Made by a program: the position numbers and the translations under genes | The notes under the pieces: generated by a model | What the model saw: the letters and a program-made list of their open reading frames with translations, nothing else | Databases searched by the model: none | Told to the model about the DNA's origin: nothing | Source of the DNA: Corylus avellana | Lineage: Eukaryota > Streptophyta > Magnoliopsida > Fagales > Betulaceae | Reading direction: 5' to 3' | Length of the DNA: 64,000 bases | NCBI RefSeq assembly: GCF_901000735.1 | Contig: NC_081546.1 | Coordinates: forward strand, 11,671,629 to 11,735,628 | Shown here: in pieces, positions 1-11,332 of the stretch | Layout of the letters: each line of letters starts with the position of its first letter | Numbering within the stretch: position 1 is the stretch's first letter

Positions 1-641
1 GATTTTTTCTCGATATAAATTAATATTTCATTCTTTCCCTTCTTTTCGGTTGCTAAGATAATTGATGGAAACGTGGAATGAAAAGGGTTTTAGTTAACGC
101 AATTAGTCTTGTAGGTTGGTTGGTTGGCTTCTTTCTCGTGCAGGTTCTTTTTTTCTTTTTTCTTTTTTTAATTTATTTTAAGCTATCAAGTTATCAACAA
201 GGGAATTGAGGCATTACTAAATCTTACTTAATTTTAGTGAGCAGTTTATGTATTTATTTTACTTCTGCAGATTCACATCAAAAGCTTTGAAAAATTTACA
301 TTTCTTCTATCCGAACTTGGCCATTAGGTTTCAGACATAAGGTTTTTTGTTTTTTGCTTTTGTTTCTGAAAATCAAAGAGAATATTATTGGTTCCCCCAA
401 AAAGAAAACTCAATCATGTTACTGCACATAATCTGGTTCCCCCATATTACTGCACCTCCAATATATATATATATATATATATTAATTGCTAAACACAATT
501 TGATAACAAACAATGTGTTTGATGAATGACAAAGAATTAATGCTTACTTAATTCTAGTTTTGTGATAGCATTACTAAATCTGGTTTGATTCTTACTTTTG
601 GAACTTATCTTTAACTAACTTACTAACGATTATGTGTGTAG
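1..641. other. 5' flank of hAT transposase gene
   Basis: AT-rich sequence without a supportable gene, including a short TA run at 462-481. A splice-acceptor-like stretch ends at 641 directly before the first recognisable hAT coding sequence. This agrees with the usual leader intron of plant hAT transposase genes. The 5' terminus of the hAT element is not visible and may lie before the window. Confidence 0.5.
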
Positions 642-2861
642 GTGATTAACAAAGATTCGGTTGTATTTGATGATGATGTGGTTGAAATAAATACAATAGG
701 AGATGAAGATCCTTCTGTTCATACGAATCCGATGACGAACAAAAGGGTCCAGAAGAAGCGTAAGAAGACCTCAGCAGTTTGGACCCATTTTGATGAAGTT
801 CGTTCTAAAGATCTAAATGACTCAAGGATATGGGCAAAATGCAAGCTTTGTGATCATAAATATATAGCTAACAGTTCACATGAAACTGAAAATCTAAAGA
901 AGCATATGAACGTTTGTGGGGGGAAAAATGATCATGATATTCAGCAATTGCTTCTATCTAGAGATCATGGAACCCTGTCAGTAAGTACCTCAAAATTTGA
1001 TCTTAAAAGATATAGAGAATTGTTGGTTGCTACGATTATTAAGCATGACTTGCCATTTTCATATGTTGAATATGATGGTGTAAGAGAGATGCATAGATAC
1101 TTGCGTAGTGATGTACCATTAATCTCTAGAAATACTACTAAGGCAGAATTGGTTAAGATGCATATGTTAGAGAAACAAAAGGTTAAGTCTTTGTTGACTG
1201 TTTGTCCTGGGAGGATTAGTTTTACATTTGATTTGTAGACTTCTTTGAAAACTGATGGATATATTTGCCTCACTACTCATTTTATTGACAAAAGTTGGGT
1301 ATTATCTAAAAGGGTGATAAGTTTTTCATTTATTCCCCCACCACATAATGGTGATTCTTTGGCTGATAAGATAGATAGTTTGCTACAAGAGTGGGGGATT
1401 GATAAAAAGATTTTCTCTATAACATTAGATAATGCTTCTGCAAATGATGGTTGTGTTGAGGAACTGAAACAAAAATTAAACATGAGGAAAGCCCTTCTTT
1501 GTGAAGGTGAGTTGTTTCATATGCGTTGTTGTGCCCATATTCTTAATTTGATTGTGCAAGATGGATTGAAAGAGATCACTGATGCTATCCAAAATATTCG
1601 AGATAGTGTTAAGTATTTTAGAGGATCACAAGTGAGAAAACAAAGTTTTCTTCATGCTGTCAATCAAATGTCATTGGACAGTAACAAGGGGTTAAGACAA
1701 GATGTGCCAACCAGATGGAATTCGACATATCTTATGCTTGAGAGTGCTATTCACTATAGGCGTGCTTTTGCTTATTTGGAGATGACTGATAAAAATTATA
1801 AATTTTGTCCTAGTTCACTTGAGTAGGAAAGGGTGATTGATATCAATACTTTTTTGGGCTGCTTTTATCGTGCTACATGTGCTTTTTCTGGTACCAAATA
1901 TCCCACAACCAATTTATAATTTCCTGTAGTTGCATTGATTTATGTGAACTTAAGGCAAGAAGTGGGTGAAGATGGGTATAAGAGATTAATGGCAAATCAA
2001 ATGCTCACCAAATTTGAGAAATATTGGTCAGAATTTAATGTAGCATTGGCCATTGCAGTTGTCTTGGATCCTCGTTACAAGCTTCGCCTTGTAAAGTACT
2101 ACTATACGAAGATTTATGAAGCTGATTCTGAAGAGTATAATAATGTTTATAACAAGTTAATCAAACTTTTTATGGAGTATAGTACTCCTACAACTTCAAG
2201 CTCCATAGCCGTTCAGCCACAAGAAGACCCAGATTGGGAAAAGGTGAATAATATTATAAGTTTCTTAGCTCGTTAGTAACTTACTAACTTAGTATATTAT
2301 ATATATACTCATAACCACTTACTAATTTTATGTTTATATTCTCTTTGTTCATGTAGAAATTTCTAGCATTTGATGGAGTCGATTCTGATGCAAACAAGAC
2401 TCAATTAGAGCTTTATTTGGATGCACCCAAGTATGTGGAAAAGAATGCGACATTTGATATCCTTTCATTTTGGAAAGGAAATGAATTTCGTTATCCTGAA
2501 GTAGCTGCTATGGCTCGTGATATTTTGAGTATTCCTATTTCGACTGTTGCTTCAGAATCCACTTTTAGTGTTGGTGGACGTGTGATTGATCAGTATAGGA
2601 GTTCACTTAAACCTGATATTGTTGAGGCATTAATTTGTACTAGAGATTGGTTATATGGAGAGCAAGGTAATATTAGTTATTTGCATATTTAATTTTTTTT
2701 CATTTACTTGTATTTTTTGTATCTTACTTTAATGACATTAATTTCTCTTATCTTTTGATATAGAACAAGCTTTAGTGACGGTGGATAACGAAGAAGAGGA
2801 TGTTCTGACATTGGATAGTATCAATTCCTGTGAGATTCCAAGTTCATTTGGAGCATGTTAA
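642..2861 (+). pseudogene. hAT transposase (RICESLEEPER-type), broken by stops
   Basis: This is a relic of a BED-finger hAT transposase, the enzyme that excises and inserts hAT elements. A BED zinc finger comes first (CKLC at 841-852, then HMNVC near 903-917). The central RNase-H-like part follows, with the DNASAND motif near 1426 and the PTRWNSTY motif near 1708. The C-terminal hATC dimerisation region lies at 2447-2660 (FWKGNEFRYPEV, STVASESTFS). Three in-frame stops interrupt it, at 1236 (TAG, where the family has Trp), 1824 (TAG, probably also Trp) and 1917 (TAA). No frameshift is seen from 642 to 2276. A small intron lies around 2276-2356 and a second at about 2667-2763, and the last exon ends with TAA at 2859. 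No initiator ATG is visible. The gene is dead, but its frame is well preserved, so inactivation looks fairly recent. Family identity is secure; the exact splice sites are inferred. Confidence 0.88.
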
Positions 2862-3117
2862 AATGAGCATATTTGTGGATCATTCAACTATTCAAGAGTG
2901 GACAACAAGTGGCAAAAATGAGAACCCATTTTGTATTTGTAAATTTGTAATGATGTAGTTTTTTTTTTTTTTTTTGTTATTTGATTAGACAATTAAGCAT
3001 ATTAACTTATAACTATTAAGTGATTTGGTGTGGCTAGCCTGCTAGGAGTTTAATTTTAAGAGATAATTGCTAAAAATATTATTATTTTATTTTTTTAAAA
3101 AAAAAATCATTTTTTAA

Positions 3118-3712
3118 GTTAAACGGGTAAACGGGTCGTGTTGACCCGGCACGACCCGTTATTTTAAACGGGTCTCACGGGTCGTGTTGGGTGACCCGTG
3201 AAATACCCGGGTTCGTATCGTGTCGGGGGGTCCGACCTGTTTAATAAACGGGTCGTGTTTGGGTTTTGNNNNNNNNNNNNNNNNNNNNAGAACCCATTTT
3301 TTATTTGTAAATTTGTAATGATGTAGTTTTTTTTTTTTTTTTTTTTTTTTAATTTTATTAGACAATTAAGCATATTAACTTATAACTATTAAGTGATTTG
3401 GTGTGGCTAGCCTTCTAGGAGTTTAATTTCAAGAGATAATTGCTAAAAATATTATTATTTTATTAAAAAAAATCATTTTTAAGTTAAACGGGTAAACGGG
3501 TCGTATCGGGTCGTGTCGACCCGGCATGACCCGTTATTTTAAATGGGTCTCACGGGTCGTGTCGGGTGACCCTTGAAATACCCGGGTTTGTGTCGTGTCG
3601 GAGGGTCCGACCCGTTTAATAAATGGGTTGTGTTTGGGTTTTGGTTAAACGGGTCGCAGGTCGTAAACGGGTCGTAAACGGGTCGACCCACGGACCCGTT
3701 TTACCTGCCCTA
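3118..3712. mobile_element. hAT subterminal and 3' terminal region
   Basis: This stretch is dense in the motif ACGGGTCG and its complement, the subterminal repeat style of plant hAT elements. It ends at about 3710-3712 with a terminus that reads, on the minus strand, TAGGGCAGGTAAAACGGG, a typical hAT end. It follows the hAT transposase gene and is probably the 3' end of the same element. A 20-N gap interrupts it, and the flanks of the gap are duplicated. Confidence 0.65.
3269..3288. other. assembly gap (20 N)
   Basis: A run of 20 undetermined bases. The sequence before it from about 2919 is repeated after it from 3289, with small differences in the poly-T length. Confidence 0.99.
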
Positions 3713-4290
3713 GCCGGTTGGTAGCCACCCCCTTTGGGGAAGGGGGTGGCCAAAGAGCCACCCTGGTGGCTAACCGCCATCCTTGACCCATTGGGGTGGC
3801 GCACGGCCACCCCTGGGGTGGCTTGCGTGCCACCTTGCAGGTGGGTTGGCCGCCAGGCCACTCCCAAATTTGGCTAGGGGAGGCCCATGAGTCACCCCTA
3901 CGCCATGGGGGTGGCCGTGCACCACCCCCAGCCCCCAACCAAATCAATAATGGCCCGAAGGCCACCCCCACCTAAGGGGTAGCACGCGGGCCAACCCATG
4001 GTGGCTAGGGGTGGCCACACGCGCGCCACCCCCAGCCATTTCTAGAGCCACCCCCTCCCTTGCCCTCATTTTTTTTTTTAATATTAAAAATAATTTACAT
4101 ATTTAATATATTTATTTACTTTTAAATAAGAATGACATGTATCATCATTTTATTGGTGATAACATGATACACTAATAGAATCCGTTAACTATTTTGACGA
4201 AATTTGATTACAGGAATTAAATTATTATTGTGGCCTATCTCGATAATTTGTGAATTAGTATTATTTTTGTTTTTATATCACATAGATGAA
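3713..4290. repeat. GGGGTGGC-rich module, likely part of a Mutator-like element
   Basis: About 350 bases of GC-rich sequence built from alternating GGGGTGGC and GCCACCCC, then an AT-rich stretch with a CCGTTAAC...GACGAAATTT motif near 4170. The same combination appears in the inverted arms of the Mutator-like element at 53986-55236, so this is probably a relative or a fragment. No target duplication was found. Open reading frames here are products of the repeat and are not called as genes. Confidence 0.5.
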
Positions 4291-6240
4291 TTTTTAATCT
4301 AGACAACCACATTCATTGATTTTTCATTTATATATTTTTTTAGTTTAAGTCTCTTTTAAATGTTTTTTAATTTTTAGTATTTACTTTTTATTTTTATAAA
4401 TAAATTTATAAGTGGTTTTTTAATTTTAATATATTTATATTTTTTGTTTTTGCGAGCGGAAACTTAATTTTCCCTCTGATTCTTCAACTTTTGTCCTGGT
4501 ACTTAATTTCTCCCTCAATGTATATTTTCCCAAACCTCTCCCCGCGCGGCCCGCCAGTCCCCCTCTCTGCATCAGGATATACCGATATATCCTGATATAT
4601 ATTTTCGATCCCTATCCTCTCTCCTCTCCCTCAATATATATATATATATATCGATCCATATCTCTCTCTACGCCAGTTCCCCCTCTCTCGATCTCAATTT
4701 TCCTATCTCTCTCTCCGGTGCCCAGTGACCCGCACGGTTGGCGAACCCACCGGCCATCTTCTCCAGTCGAAACCGGCCTGCCCCTCTCTACGGCGCCAAT
4801 CCCCCCTCTCTCAATCTCCAAATTCCTATCTCCCCGGCGCCCAAAGTCGCTGATAAGCTCGACAGAGACTATTTTCAAGAGGTATGTGAGGTTCTGTGAA
4901 ATGGTTTTTTTTTTTTGGAGTTTTGTGTATTTGATTGGTTGTGAATGCTTCTGGGTTATGTGGGTTTGAAGGTTTCGGGTGAACGATATGAAATTTTGTG
5001 TCCGCATATTTAGTATTTGATGAAATTCCGCAATTGGGTTAAACTAAACGTGCTTAGTTAAACACCCAACAGCAATTTACTCTCGAAGCTTGGCTTATCT
5101 AACACAGAAATGAATTGTGGGAATTGGAGAGGAAACTTGTATGTTGAAATTTGTATTTGTTCAAGAAAAAAAAGCATGGATTTTTATTGTACTTTTTGGT
5201 CGCTTCTTAATTCTTGTTTCTTACAACGGAAGGGAAGGGGGATGATTTCGATGTGTGCCATAGAATAATTTGGATATCAAAAAATGAGGTGGTTTCATTT
5301 GTTCTATAATCAAGTTTGCCGCAAGGTAACATATTTAGGGTGCAAATATATTCATTTGCATGGAAATTCATAGTCTTGAAGGGAAATGGGGAGGTTTTTG
5401 TTTGGGGGCCGGGTGACTGATAGCTTTTTGCACACAAATATGACGGTTAAACTTGAAATGGGGTTCTTAAAAATGTGGCTTATGACAAATTCTGGCAGTT
5501 TATATCCTGTGCAACATTGGTGGGGCTAATTTCAGTGAAAATATCTATCTTTACTCACAATGGATATATGCTTTAAAATACAATTTGAAATTCATATTTT
5601 TTGTTTTGTTTTTAAAATTTTTAAATTTGTGGCTTCTATCAAATAGTAATGTGGCCATCATCTCAGAAAGAGGTTAGATGCCTTATGTCCTATCTTTTTG
5701 TTGCATCTCCAAATTGATATTATTATGAACAACTAACAAATGAAGACTAGTTGTGTATGATTGCAGTTCCTATTACCCTTCTCTAGCCCCACCCTATTGT
5801 GAAACTAAATTTGTGAATGCAAATGTTAGTTTATTGAGTCTGAATCTAGGACAGAGGTTAAACTTCAACAATGCTTTAAGCTCAATAAAGAAAATAGTAG
5901 TCACTTTTTGAGAGAAAAAAAAAAAAACAAAAAGCAAAAAGTTACACCAATAACAACAATAAAAAAAATCCCGTAGCATCTGTTGTATTTTCTTCTATGT
6001 ACCAATATGAAAAACCTTAGCAACATTGCTTTAGTGGAGGTTTCTGTTTTCTATGCTCCAATTTAAAGTTTTAAAGAATTGTTTTCCATTTTCTACTCTT
6101 ATCACTAACCGAAAAATAGCACCATCTAAAATGCATTTCCAAGAGTTAACCGTACATAATACTAATAAGTAAAATACTTGGGCAATAATAATAATTAGTA
6201 AAATAACTCATCATCTAATTTCAAACCCACTTTTTCTTTC
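4291..6240. other. no supportable gene; leader-like CT-rich tract
   Basis: 4600-4880 is rich in CTCTC and resembles a plant 5' leader, followed at about 4880 by a good donor (GAG/GTATGTGAGG). The rest is AT-rich intron-like sequence up to acceptor-like sites at 6241-6259. It could be the leader exon and intron of the small ORF at 6276, but nothing confirms transcription. Confidence 0.35.
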
Positions 6241-6275
6241 ACAGACTCCTCTCTTTCAGATATGTAGTGCTGTTT

Positions 6276-6569
6276 ATGGGACCTGGGCATCTACCAGTCA
6301 AAGGCAGCACACATGCAAATAAATCATCGGCCTCAACTGCACAAGTCCCTGCACTACTTGAGCGTATAAATGAACAAGAACAACAGATTTCCAAACAAAA
6401 CGAACAGATTGCCGTGTTAACATCTGCCTATGTCGACGTCCAGAAATTTATGAAAAATTATTTTGCGAGCCAAGGAACGAGCAACGTAAACATGTGTACT
6501 CCACATGACACCAAGTGTCCCGGTGTTGTGAGAGCAAGATCATCAGTTGCTTGTCGACCGGGTAATTAA
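6276..6569 (+). CDS. small coiled-coil ORF, unrecognised
   Basis: The ATG at 6276 opens a 97-codon frame, preceded by a pyrimidine tract and acceptor at 6259. The middle part contains heptad-like stretches (LLERINEQEQQISKQNEQI) that predict a short coiled coil. No enzyme motif is present. Ser/Ala-rich N-termini followed by such a coiled coil are common near the C-terminal end of plant transposon proteins, so a transposon fragment is likely. A donor-like GGGTAATT at the end of the frame suggests the ORF may continue in a further exon that was not found. Confidence 0.3.
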   Translation: MGPGHLPVKGSTHANKSSASTAQVPALLERINEQEQQISKQNEQIAVLTSAYVDVQKFMKNYFASQGTSNVNMCTPHDTKCPGVVRARSSVACRPGN

Positions 6570-7008
6570 CCTTAATTACATTATATTAGTTATAATTACA
6601 TTATATTAGCCATAAAAACTGACATGTCCCAAGTGCCCCAAATTAAGCGTTGCGAAATCAATAAGAACGTTTTTTTGGCCAAAAATGCCCCAAATAACCA
6701 TGTCACTAAACCTTGTTTTTTTTTTTTTGTGGTGGTTACATATGAGAATAAACCCCCCCAAAGAATTAATCTTTTAATTATAAAAGTCATTTGTATTGCC
6801 CCAAGTCTAATACCTCTGCTAGATCCTTGTTGTAACATAGATTAGAATCAAACTCTTTTTAGTGGTGACAGATTAAAATATCAAATAAATAGAAGTACAA
6901 AAAACAACGAACACAATTTAGTGAGCAAAAGGAGTTAGTAGCATTTCAAACTATAGCTTAGGTGGAAACTCATCGCGCAGCTAATGTAAGACTTTCTTAG
7001 AGCTTGTT

Positions 7009-7046
7009 TGGAATTGCGTTTGAAAAATAGAGTTTTTAAGTCAAAT

Positions 7047-7083
<37 letters not shown>

Positions 7084-7245
7084 GCAAAAATTTCATTTTT
7101 AAGATTTTGTCAAAAGTGCATTTTGGACATTCTTTAAGCTTTTTGGATCCTTGAAAGTGTTTTTAATTTTTTTACCAAATGAGTACTTTTTTCTTCAAAC
7201 TGACTTTTTTAGTGTTAAAAGCATTTTAAGGCCCCTCAAACGCAA
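7009..7245. mobile_element. MITE-like element with ATTGCGTTTGA inverted ends
   Basis: The left side contains TTGGAATTGCGTTTGA and the right side, in reverse complement, GAGATTGCGTTTGAGG, so about 11 bases pair perfectly. The interior is AT-rich with a TA run at 7051-7079. No clear target duplication was seen, so the superfamily is open. Confidence 0.4.
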
Positions 7246-7378
7246 TCTCATACATGCATTTAGTCAGCCACATAATGTGAAGAATTTTATCATTACATAT
7301 AAAAAATATATATAAAAAGAAAAATTCATGGAAATCTTGTGGCTAATTAGACTACATACCTTGTTCATCACTGAAATT

Positions 7379-10213
7379 CTACATGGCAGTTTGATCCCCC
7401 AAGATTGACCCTTGTAGACGCTCCAATAAGTCCAAGTCACCGAGCTTGTATATTTGATATCGTTCTCCTTTAATCCTATACCTGAGATGAATAGTAGTTA
7501 CCTTCTTGACTTTCCAATAATCTTCGCCTCCATTAGGCTGCATAGGTAGCACAAATTCTTTCTGCATTTCATAGAAGTCAATAAGCTTTAGGCTTTCAAG
7601 GTGTTGGATTCCAGAGGGTACCTCCTTCATTTGCGGGCATGGTCCAATCTCTAGTTGCTCAAGACTGGGCAGTGATCCTTTGTCTATTTCCACCATCTTC
7701 AATTTTTCCATCTCTCTGAGGGTGAGCTTCTTGAGTTTTCTAAAACCTCCTTCCTCAAAATGTAGTTGCTCCCCATCATACGCATGATTGAGGGAAAGGG
7801 TAATTAGATTTGGCAAAGCTTGGACACACGACAGTGGATATTCCTCTAATGATGAGAAAAATAAGACTAGTGTGACCAGATTTTGAAGCTCTAGAATCCA
7901 GTTCGGCAACTTCTTCAATCGCCCTCTTAGATAGATATGCTTTAGAAATGGAGGGGGCGAAGAAATTGATTCTAAGTCTATAATCTCATCTTCACTAATT
8001 GAGCTTACAAACAAACTGTTAAGGTGGACCATTTTTTGTATGGAGGTACATAGGGCCCTTCCACGTTTTGCAGTCATATTTGAAATGCCGAACAACCTCA
8101 ACTGACTCAACTTTCCGAGCTCTTCAAATAAACTAACCCCATGATGATTTGCCTCAATCAATGATAGGTCCTGCAATTCGTTTAAACATCCAACCCCTTC
8201 ATGTACTTTTACTCCTCGCATCGAATAAAGGCTACTTTTAATTTCGAAGTCATGAGAATGAGCAATAATATGTCGTAGCTTATAAAGCCTAAATATCTCA
8301 ATTGGTAGCTCACGCACTGGGGTTTCCGCAACAGTTAGTGTCTGAAGGTTTTGTAGCATACCCACTGAATTTGGAAGTATCTTCACTTTTGTTCTCCTCA
8401 AATTTAAGTACTTCAAATGGAATAAAGTACCCACTTCTTGAGCAAGATAATCAATAGGAGCATCTTCAAAATCTAACACTTTCAAAAGCTTGAACTTTTT
8501 GAACAATTTAACCATGAAAGACCTGGGCATTTCATTAATGTTGAAAAGAAAAATAAAACGGACACGAGAGTACTCACTTGTCTCAAAAACATTTTCTCTA
8601 GCATTGTGGATTGATAGGCTCCGACTTTTACCATGGAAAGTAGTATCACCTGCTTCCAGAACTTGAGAGAAATTCAACTCTCCAACCTTCGATAGGATGG
8701 TTTCATGCAGCAGATCATGGATTCTATACTTTATGAGCATCTCATAATCAAGCTCCCCAAATGAAACTTGAACCAAGTTTCTGTCGATGAGCTCCATTAA
8801 GTATTCTTCAGCTACGTCTACCAATGATTTTCCCTTCTTTCCTTTTATGAAGCCCCCAGCTTCCCATAGCCAAAGTAATCTTACACTTGTGATTGAGTAG
8901 TCCTCTGGAAAAATGCCGAAGAACAAGTAGCAAGACTTTAGGGAGCACGGAAGATCATGATAACTAAGAGAGAGAATTTTTGTTACACTTGTAAGGTGTG
9001 GATTACATTCTAGCTCAGAACTGAGGCTATCATGCAACTTTTTCCATTCTAATGGCACATTTTCCTTTGTTGACAAAAGACCACCTATAGCAACAATTGC
9101 AAGTGGCAGGCCTTCACATTTTTTGACAATGTCCATCGACAATTTCACCAACTCTTTGGGACAACACCTTTGAAACTCGGACTGGAATGCCTTTCTACAA
9201 AACAATTCCCAAGCCTTGTCTTGAGACAGAGGTTGTAGCTTGTGGACCTGATCAAATAAAGATTCTTTACAAGATACACCAATGAGATCACTGCGGGTAG
9301 TGATAATAATCCTGCTTCCTCTGCCATTGCATGGTAAAGCATGTTTCACAATTTCCCAAAACTCTAACTTCCAAACATCGTCAAAAACCACAACATACCT
9401 CTTTTGCTGTAAATATTTCCTCAGTTGGCTGATTAATGTGATCTCGTCCATCATGTCTATTTGCCCTAGAGCCGTTTCATTTTCACAGTAGACTTTCTTT
9501 GTCATAGACATGAGTATCTTCTGGACGTTGTATGACTGAGACACTGTGATCCAAACACGGCAGTCAAAATGTCCTTTCACTAATTCATTCTCATATACTT
9601 TCTTAGCAAGAGTTGTCTTACCAATTCCGCCCATGCCTACAACTGAAATAACAGATCGTTTAGATACTCCCCCCACCAACCAGCTTACGAGCTCATCCCT
9701 TGTAGACTCAATGCCCACAACTTCATCTTCCTCAATGAAAAGTGCACCCACTCTAGGGTCATGCCATGTACCACTAGATTCACTACTACTTGATCCTTGC
9801 TCTAAGGAACTAAAACCATATCTTTCACTTCTTTCCTTGATTTCACGGATTGATATTTTGATATCTTGAATCTTTGTAGCTATGTCATGACGTGGTTTTA
9901 ATTTTTTGAATAAGTGGCCAATTTTTTGGAGGAAAGCAATAAAACTTTGCTGATGGCGATGTTGTGCCACGTGAAGAACGTATTCATCAATTACATCTTC
10001 TATATGATAGGCTACTTCTCTCACTTGTTTCACCCATGTTTTGACGCCATCTTGGAGATCTCCTCTATCTGCATCTTTGAAGAAACACTGGATGCTCTCA
10101 AGTTCATCTCTAATGTCCACAACATCTCGGTGGGCACCCCTTAGCAATTTTGATTCATGAGCGATCAACTGAACTAGCTCATTGATGACAAGGGTCACAA
10201 CGGTTTCTGTCAT
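7379..10213 (-). CDS. CC-NBS-LRR disease resistance protein, RPM1-type
   Basis: An intracellular immune receptor of the coiled-coil NLR class. It is an intact single-exon gene of 944 codons with a true ATG at 10213 and TAG at 7379. An Rx-type coiled coil with the EDVID motif (residues 72-76) comes first. The NB-ARC domain follows: P-loop GMGGIGKT (193-200), RNBS-A with FDCRVWITVSQ (216-226), kinase-2 VVVFDDVW (274-281), RNBS-B GSRIIITTRS (299-308), GLPL (368-371) and RNBS-D with CYLFFGIFPEDYS (428-440). The MHD motif reads IHD at 498-500. Leucine-rich repeats occupy about residues 560-920. The length is normal for RPM1-like proteins. No broken motif is visible, so the protein should fold and bind nucleotide. 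Family and class are certain; the recognised effector cannot be predicted. Confidence 0.95.
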   Translation of the reverse strand: MTETVVTLVINELVQLIAHESKLLRGAHRDVVDIRDELESIQCFFKDADRGDLQDGVKTWVKQVREVAYHIEDVIDEYVLHVAQHRHQQSFIAFLQKIGHLFKKLKPRHDIATKIQDIKISIREIKERSERYGFSSLEQGSSSSESSGTWHDPRVGALFIEEDEVVGIESTRDELVSWLVGGVSKRSVISVVGMGGIGKTTLAKKVYENELVKGHFDCRVWITVSQSYNVQKILMSMTKKVYCENETALGQIDMMDEITLISQLRKYLQQKRYVVVFDDVWKLEFWEIVKHALPCNGRGSRIIITTRSDLIGVSCKESLFDQVHKLQPLSQDKAWELFCRKAFQSEFQRCCPKELVKLSMDIVKKCEGLPLAIVAIGGLLSTKENVPLEWKKLHDSLSSELECNPHLTSVTKILSLSYHDLPCSLKSCYLFFGIFPEDYSITSVRLLWLWEAGGFIKGKKGKSLVDVAEEYLMELIDRNLVQVSFGELDYEMLIKYRIHDLLHETILSKVGELNFSQVLEAGDTTFHGKSRSLSIHNARENVFETSEYSRVRFIFLFNINEMPRSFMVKLFKKFKLLKVLDFEDAPIDYLAQEVGTLFHLKYLNLRRTKVKILPNSVGMLQNLQTLTVAETPVRELPIEIFRLYKLRHIIAHSHDFEIKSSLYSMRGVKVHEGVGCLNELQDLSLIEANHHGVSLFEELGKLSQLRLFGISNMTAKRGRALCTSIQKMVHLNSLFVSSISEDEIIDLESISSPPPFLKHIYLRGRLKKLPNWILELQNLVTLVLFFSSLEEYPLSCVQALPNLITLSLNHAYDGEQLHFEEGGFRKLKKLTLREMEKLKMVEIDKGSLPSLEQLEIGPCPQMKEVPSGIQHLESLKLIDFYEMQKEFVLPMQPNGGEDYWKVKKVTTIHLRYRIKGERYQIYKLGDLDLLERLQGSILGDQTAM

Positions 10214-10562
10214 GGTTTCCTCTCTAATACTGTCACAATTAGAAATGAATTTGGGTTAATTGTCACACCCCAAGCCCAAAGCAAGACATGACACCTACTT
10301 AGAACTTGTATTGTGTTTCTTTTAGAAGTAATAGAAATATCATTAAAAAAAGAAAACGCAATGCAAGAACACATGAACTATACATGAGAAACACATAACT
10401 AGGAGAAAAAAGAACAAGAAATCCCGAAAACTAAGCAAACTAGTAAAGACAAACGTTTTTGTCCAAAGATAAAGAGTAATAAAAAGCAAATACAATTTAT
10501 ACTAAGCACTGATATTAAATCGAATTGAAACATTTTCTTACAGTTATATTTTACCCAATAAG
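10214..10562. promoter_or_regulatory. 5' flank of the NLR gene
   Basis: AT-rich, A-rich on the plus strand, with no other gene. It must contain the proximal promoter or leader of the minus-strand NLR, but no convincing TATA or W-box cluster could be placed here. Confidence 0.3.
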
Positions 10563-11332
10563 CAACTACTTATACTACCAAATTACTTATAAAACATCAA
10601 TTAGAGATCTATAAATAATCCAAACACAATAAATCAAAAATCTCATTTCGTCTCTAAGATATATTCTCCCACTAGCATAATATGGGTCTATTATAGTTAG
10701 AAAGTACAAACTCCAAGTCTCATCTTCCAATAGTGCAATAACTAATACAAAGACATACTTAGGGCGGTAAACGAGCCAATACACTCGACAATCTGCTCGG
10801 TTAAGGTCGACCCAAACTCGAGCTCGATATTGTACAAACTCACTTGTTACTGTAAAAATCCACTCGATTAGCAAGTGATACATACTCCACTCATTCGATT
10901 GAACTCAATGGGGGTTCGTGAACTCAACTCGTTTAAAGCTCAACTGGATTGCTAGCATGGCTCGTTAGTCCAACTCATTAGCTCGTTCATATTTCTTTTG
11001 TGTGTGTGTGTATTACAAAAAATTAGTTATATAAATTTAATAAGTATGTATATTAGTAATAAGTAGTATATGTTACATAGATTATTTAATATTTATATGT
11101 GTATGTATTAGTTAATATACTATAGGTTACTCAATATTTCTATGTATATTACTTATATTATTATATGTGTGTGTTATATATTAGTATTAACATACTGCTT
11201 AGTTAATTAATAAACTACCATATTAACTAAGTTAATATATATTAAGTTACTAAGTAAGTATAATTAAGTATAGGTTACTTTGATAAATAAATTATAGGCT
11301 ACTTAATGTGTGTGTGTGTATATATATATCAT
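10563..11332 (+). repeat. hAT-like AT-rich repeat, copy 1
   Basis: This block recurs in direct orientation at 13643-14950 and, diverged and inverted, at about 17820-18546. It contains a terminus-like GGCGGTAAACGAGCC near 10774, then CGAGC/GCTCG subterminal motifs, then a TA-rich stretch. The repeated open frame on its minus strand is a by-product of the repeat and carries no known domain. Confidence 0.6.

Noticed and set aside
9145..10144. Open frames antisense to, or overlapping, the NLR
   Set aside because: They are shadows of a strong coding frame and show no domain of their own.
10587..10883. Repeated open frame also found at 13681-13863 as a possible conserved protein
   Set aside because: It lies wholly within a hAT-like repeat, differs by stops and indels between copies, and has no domain.
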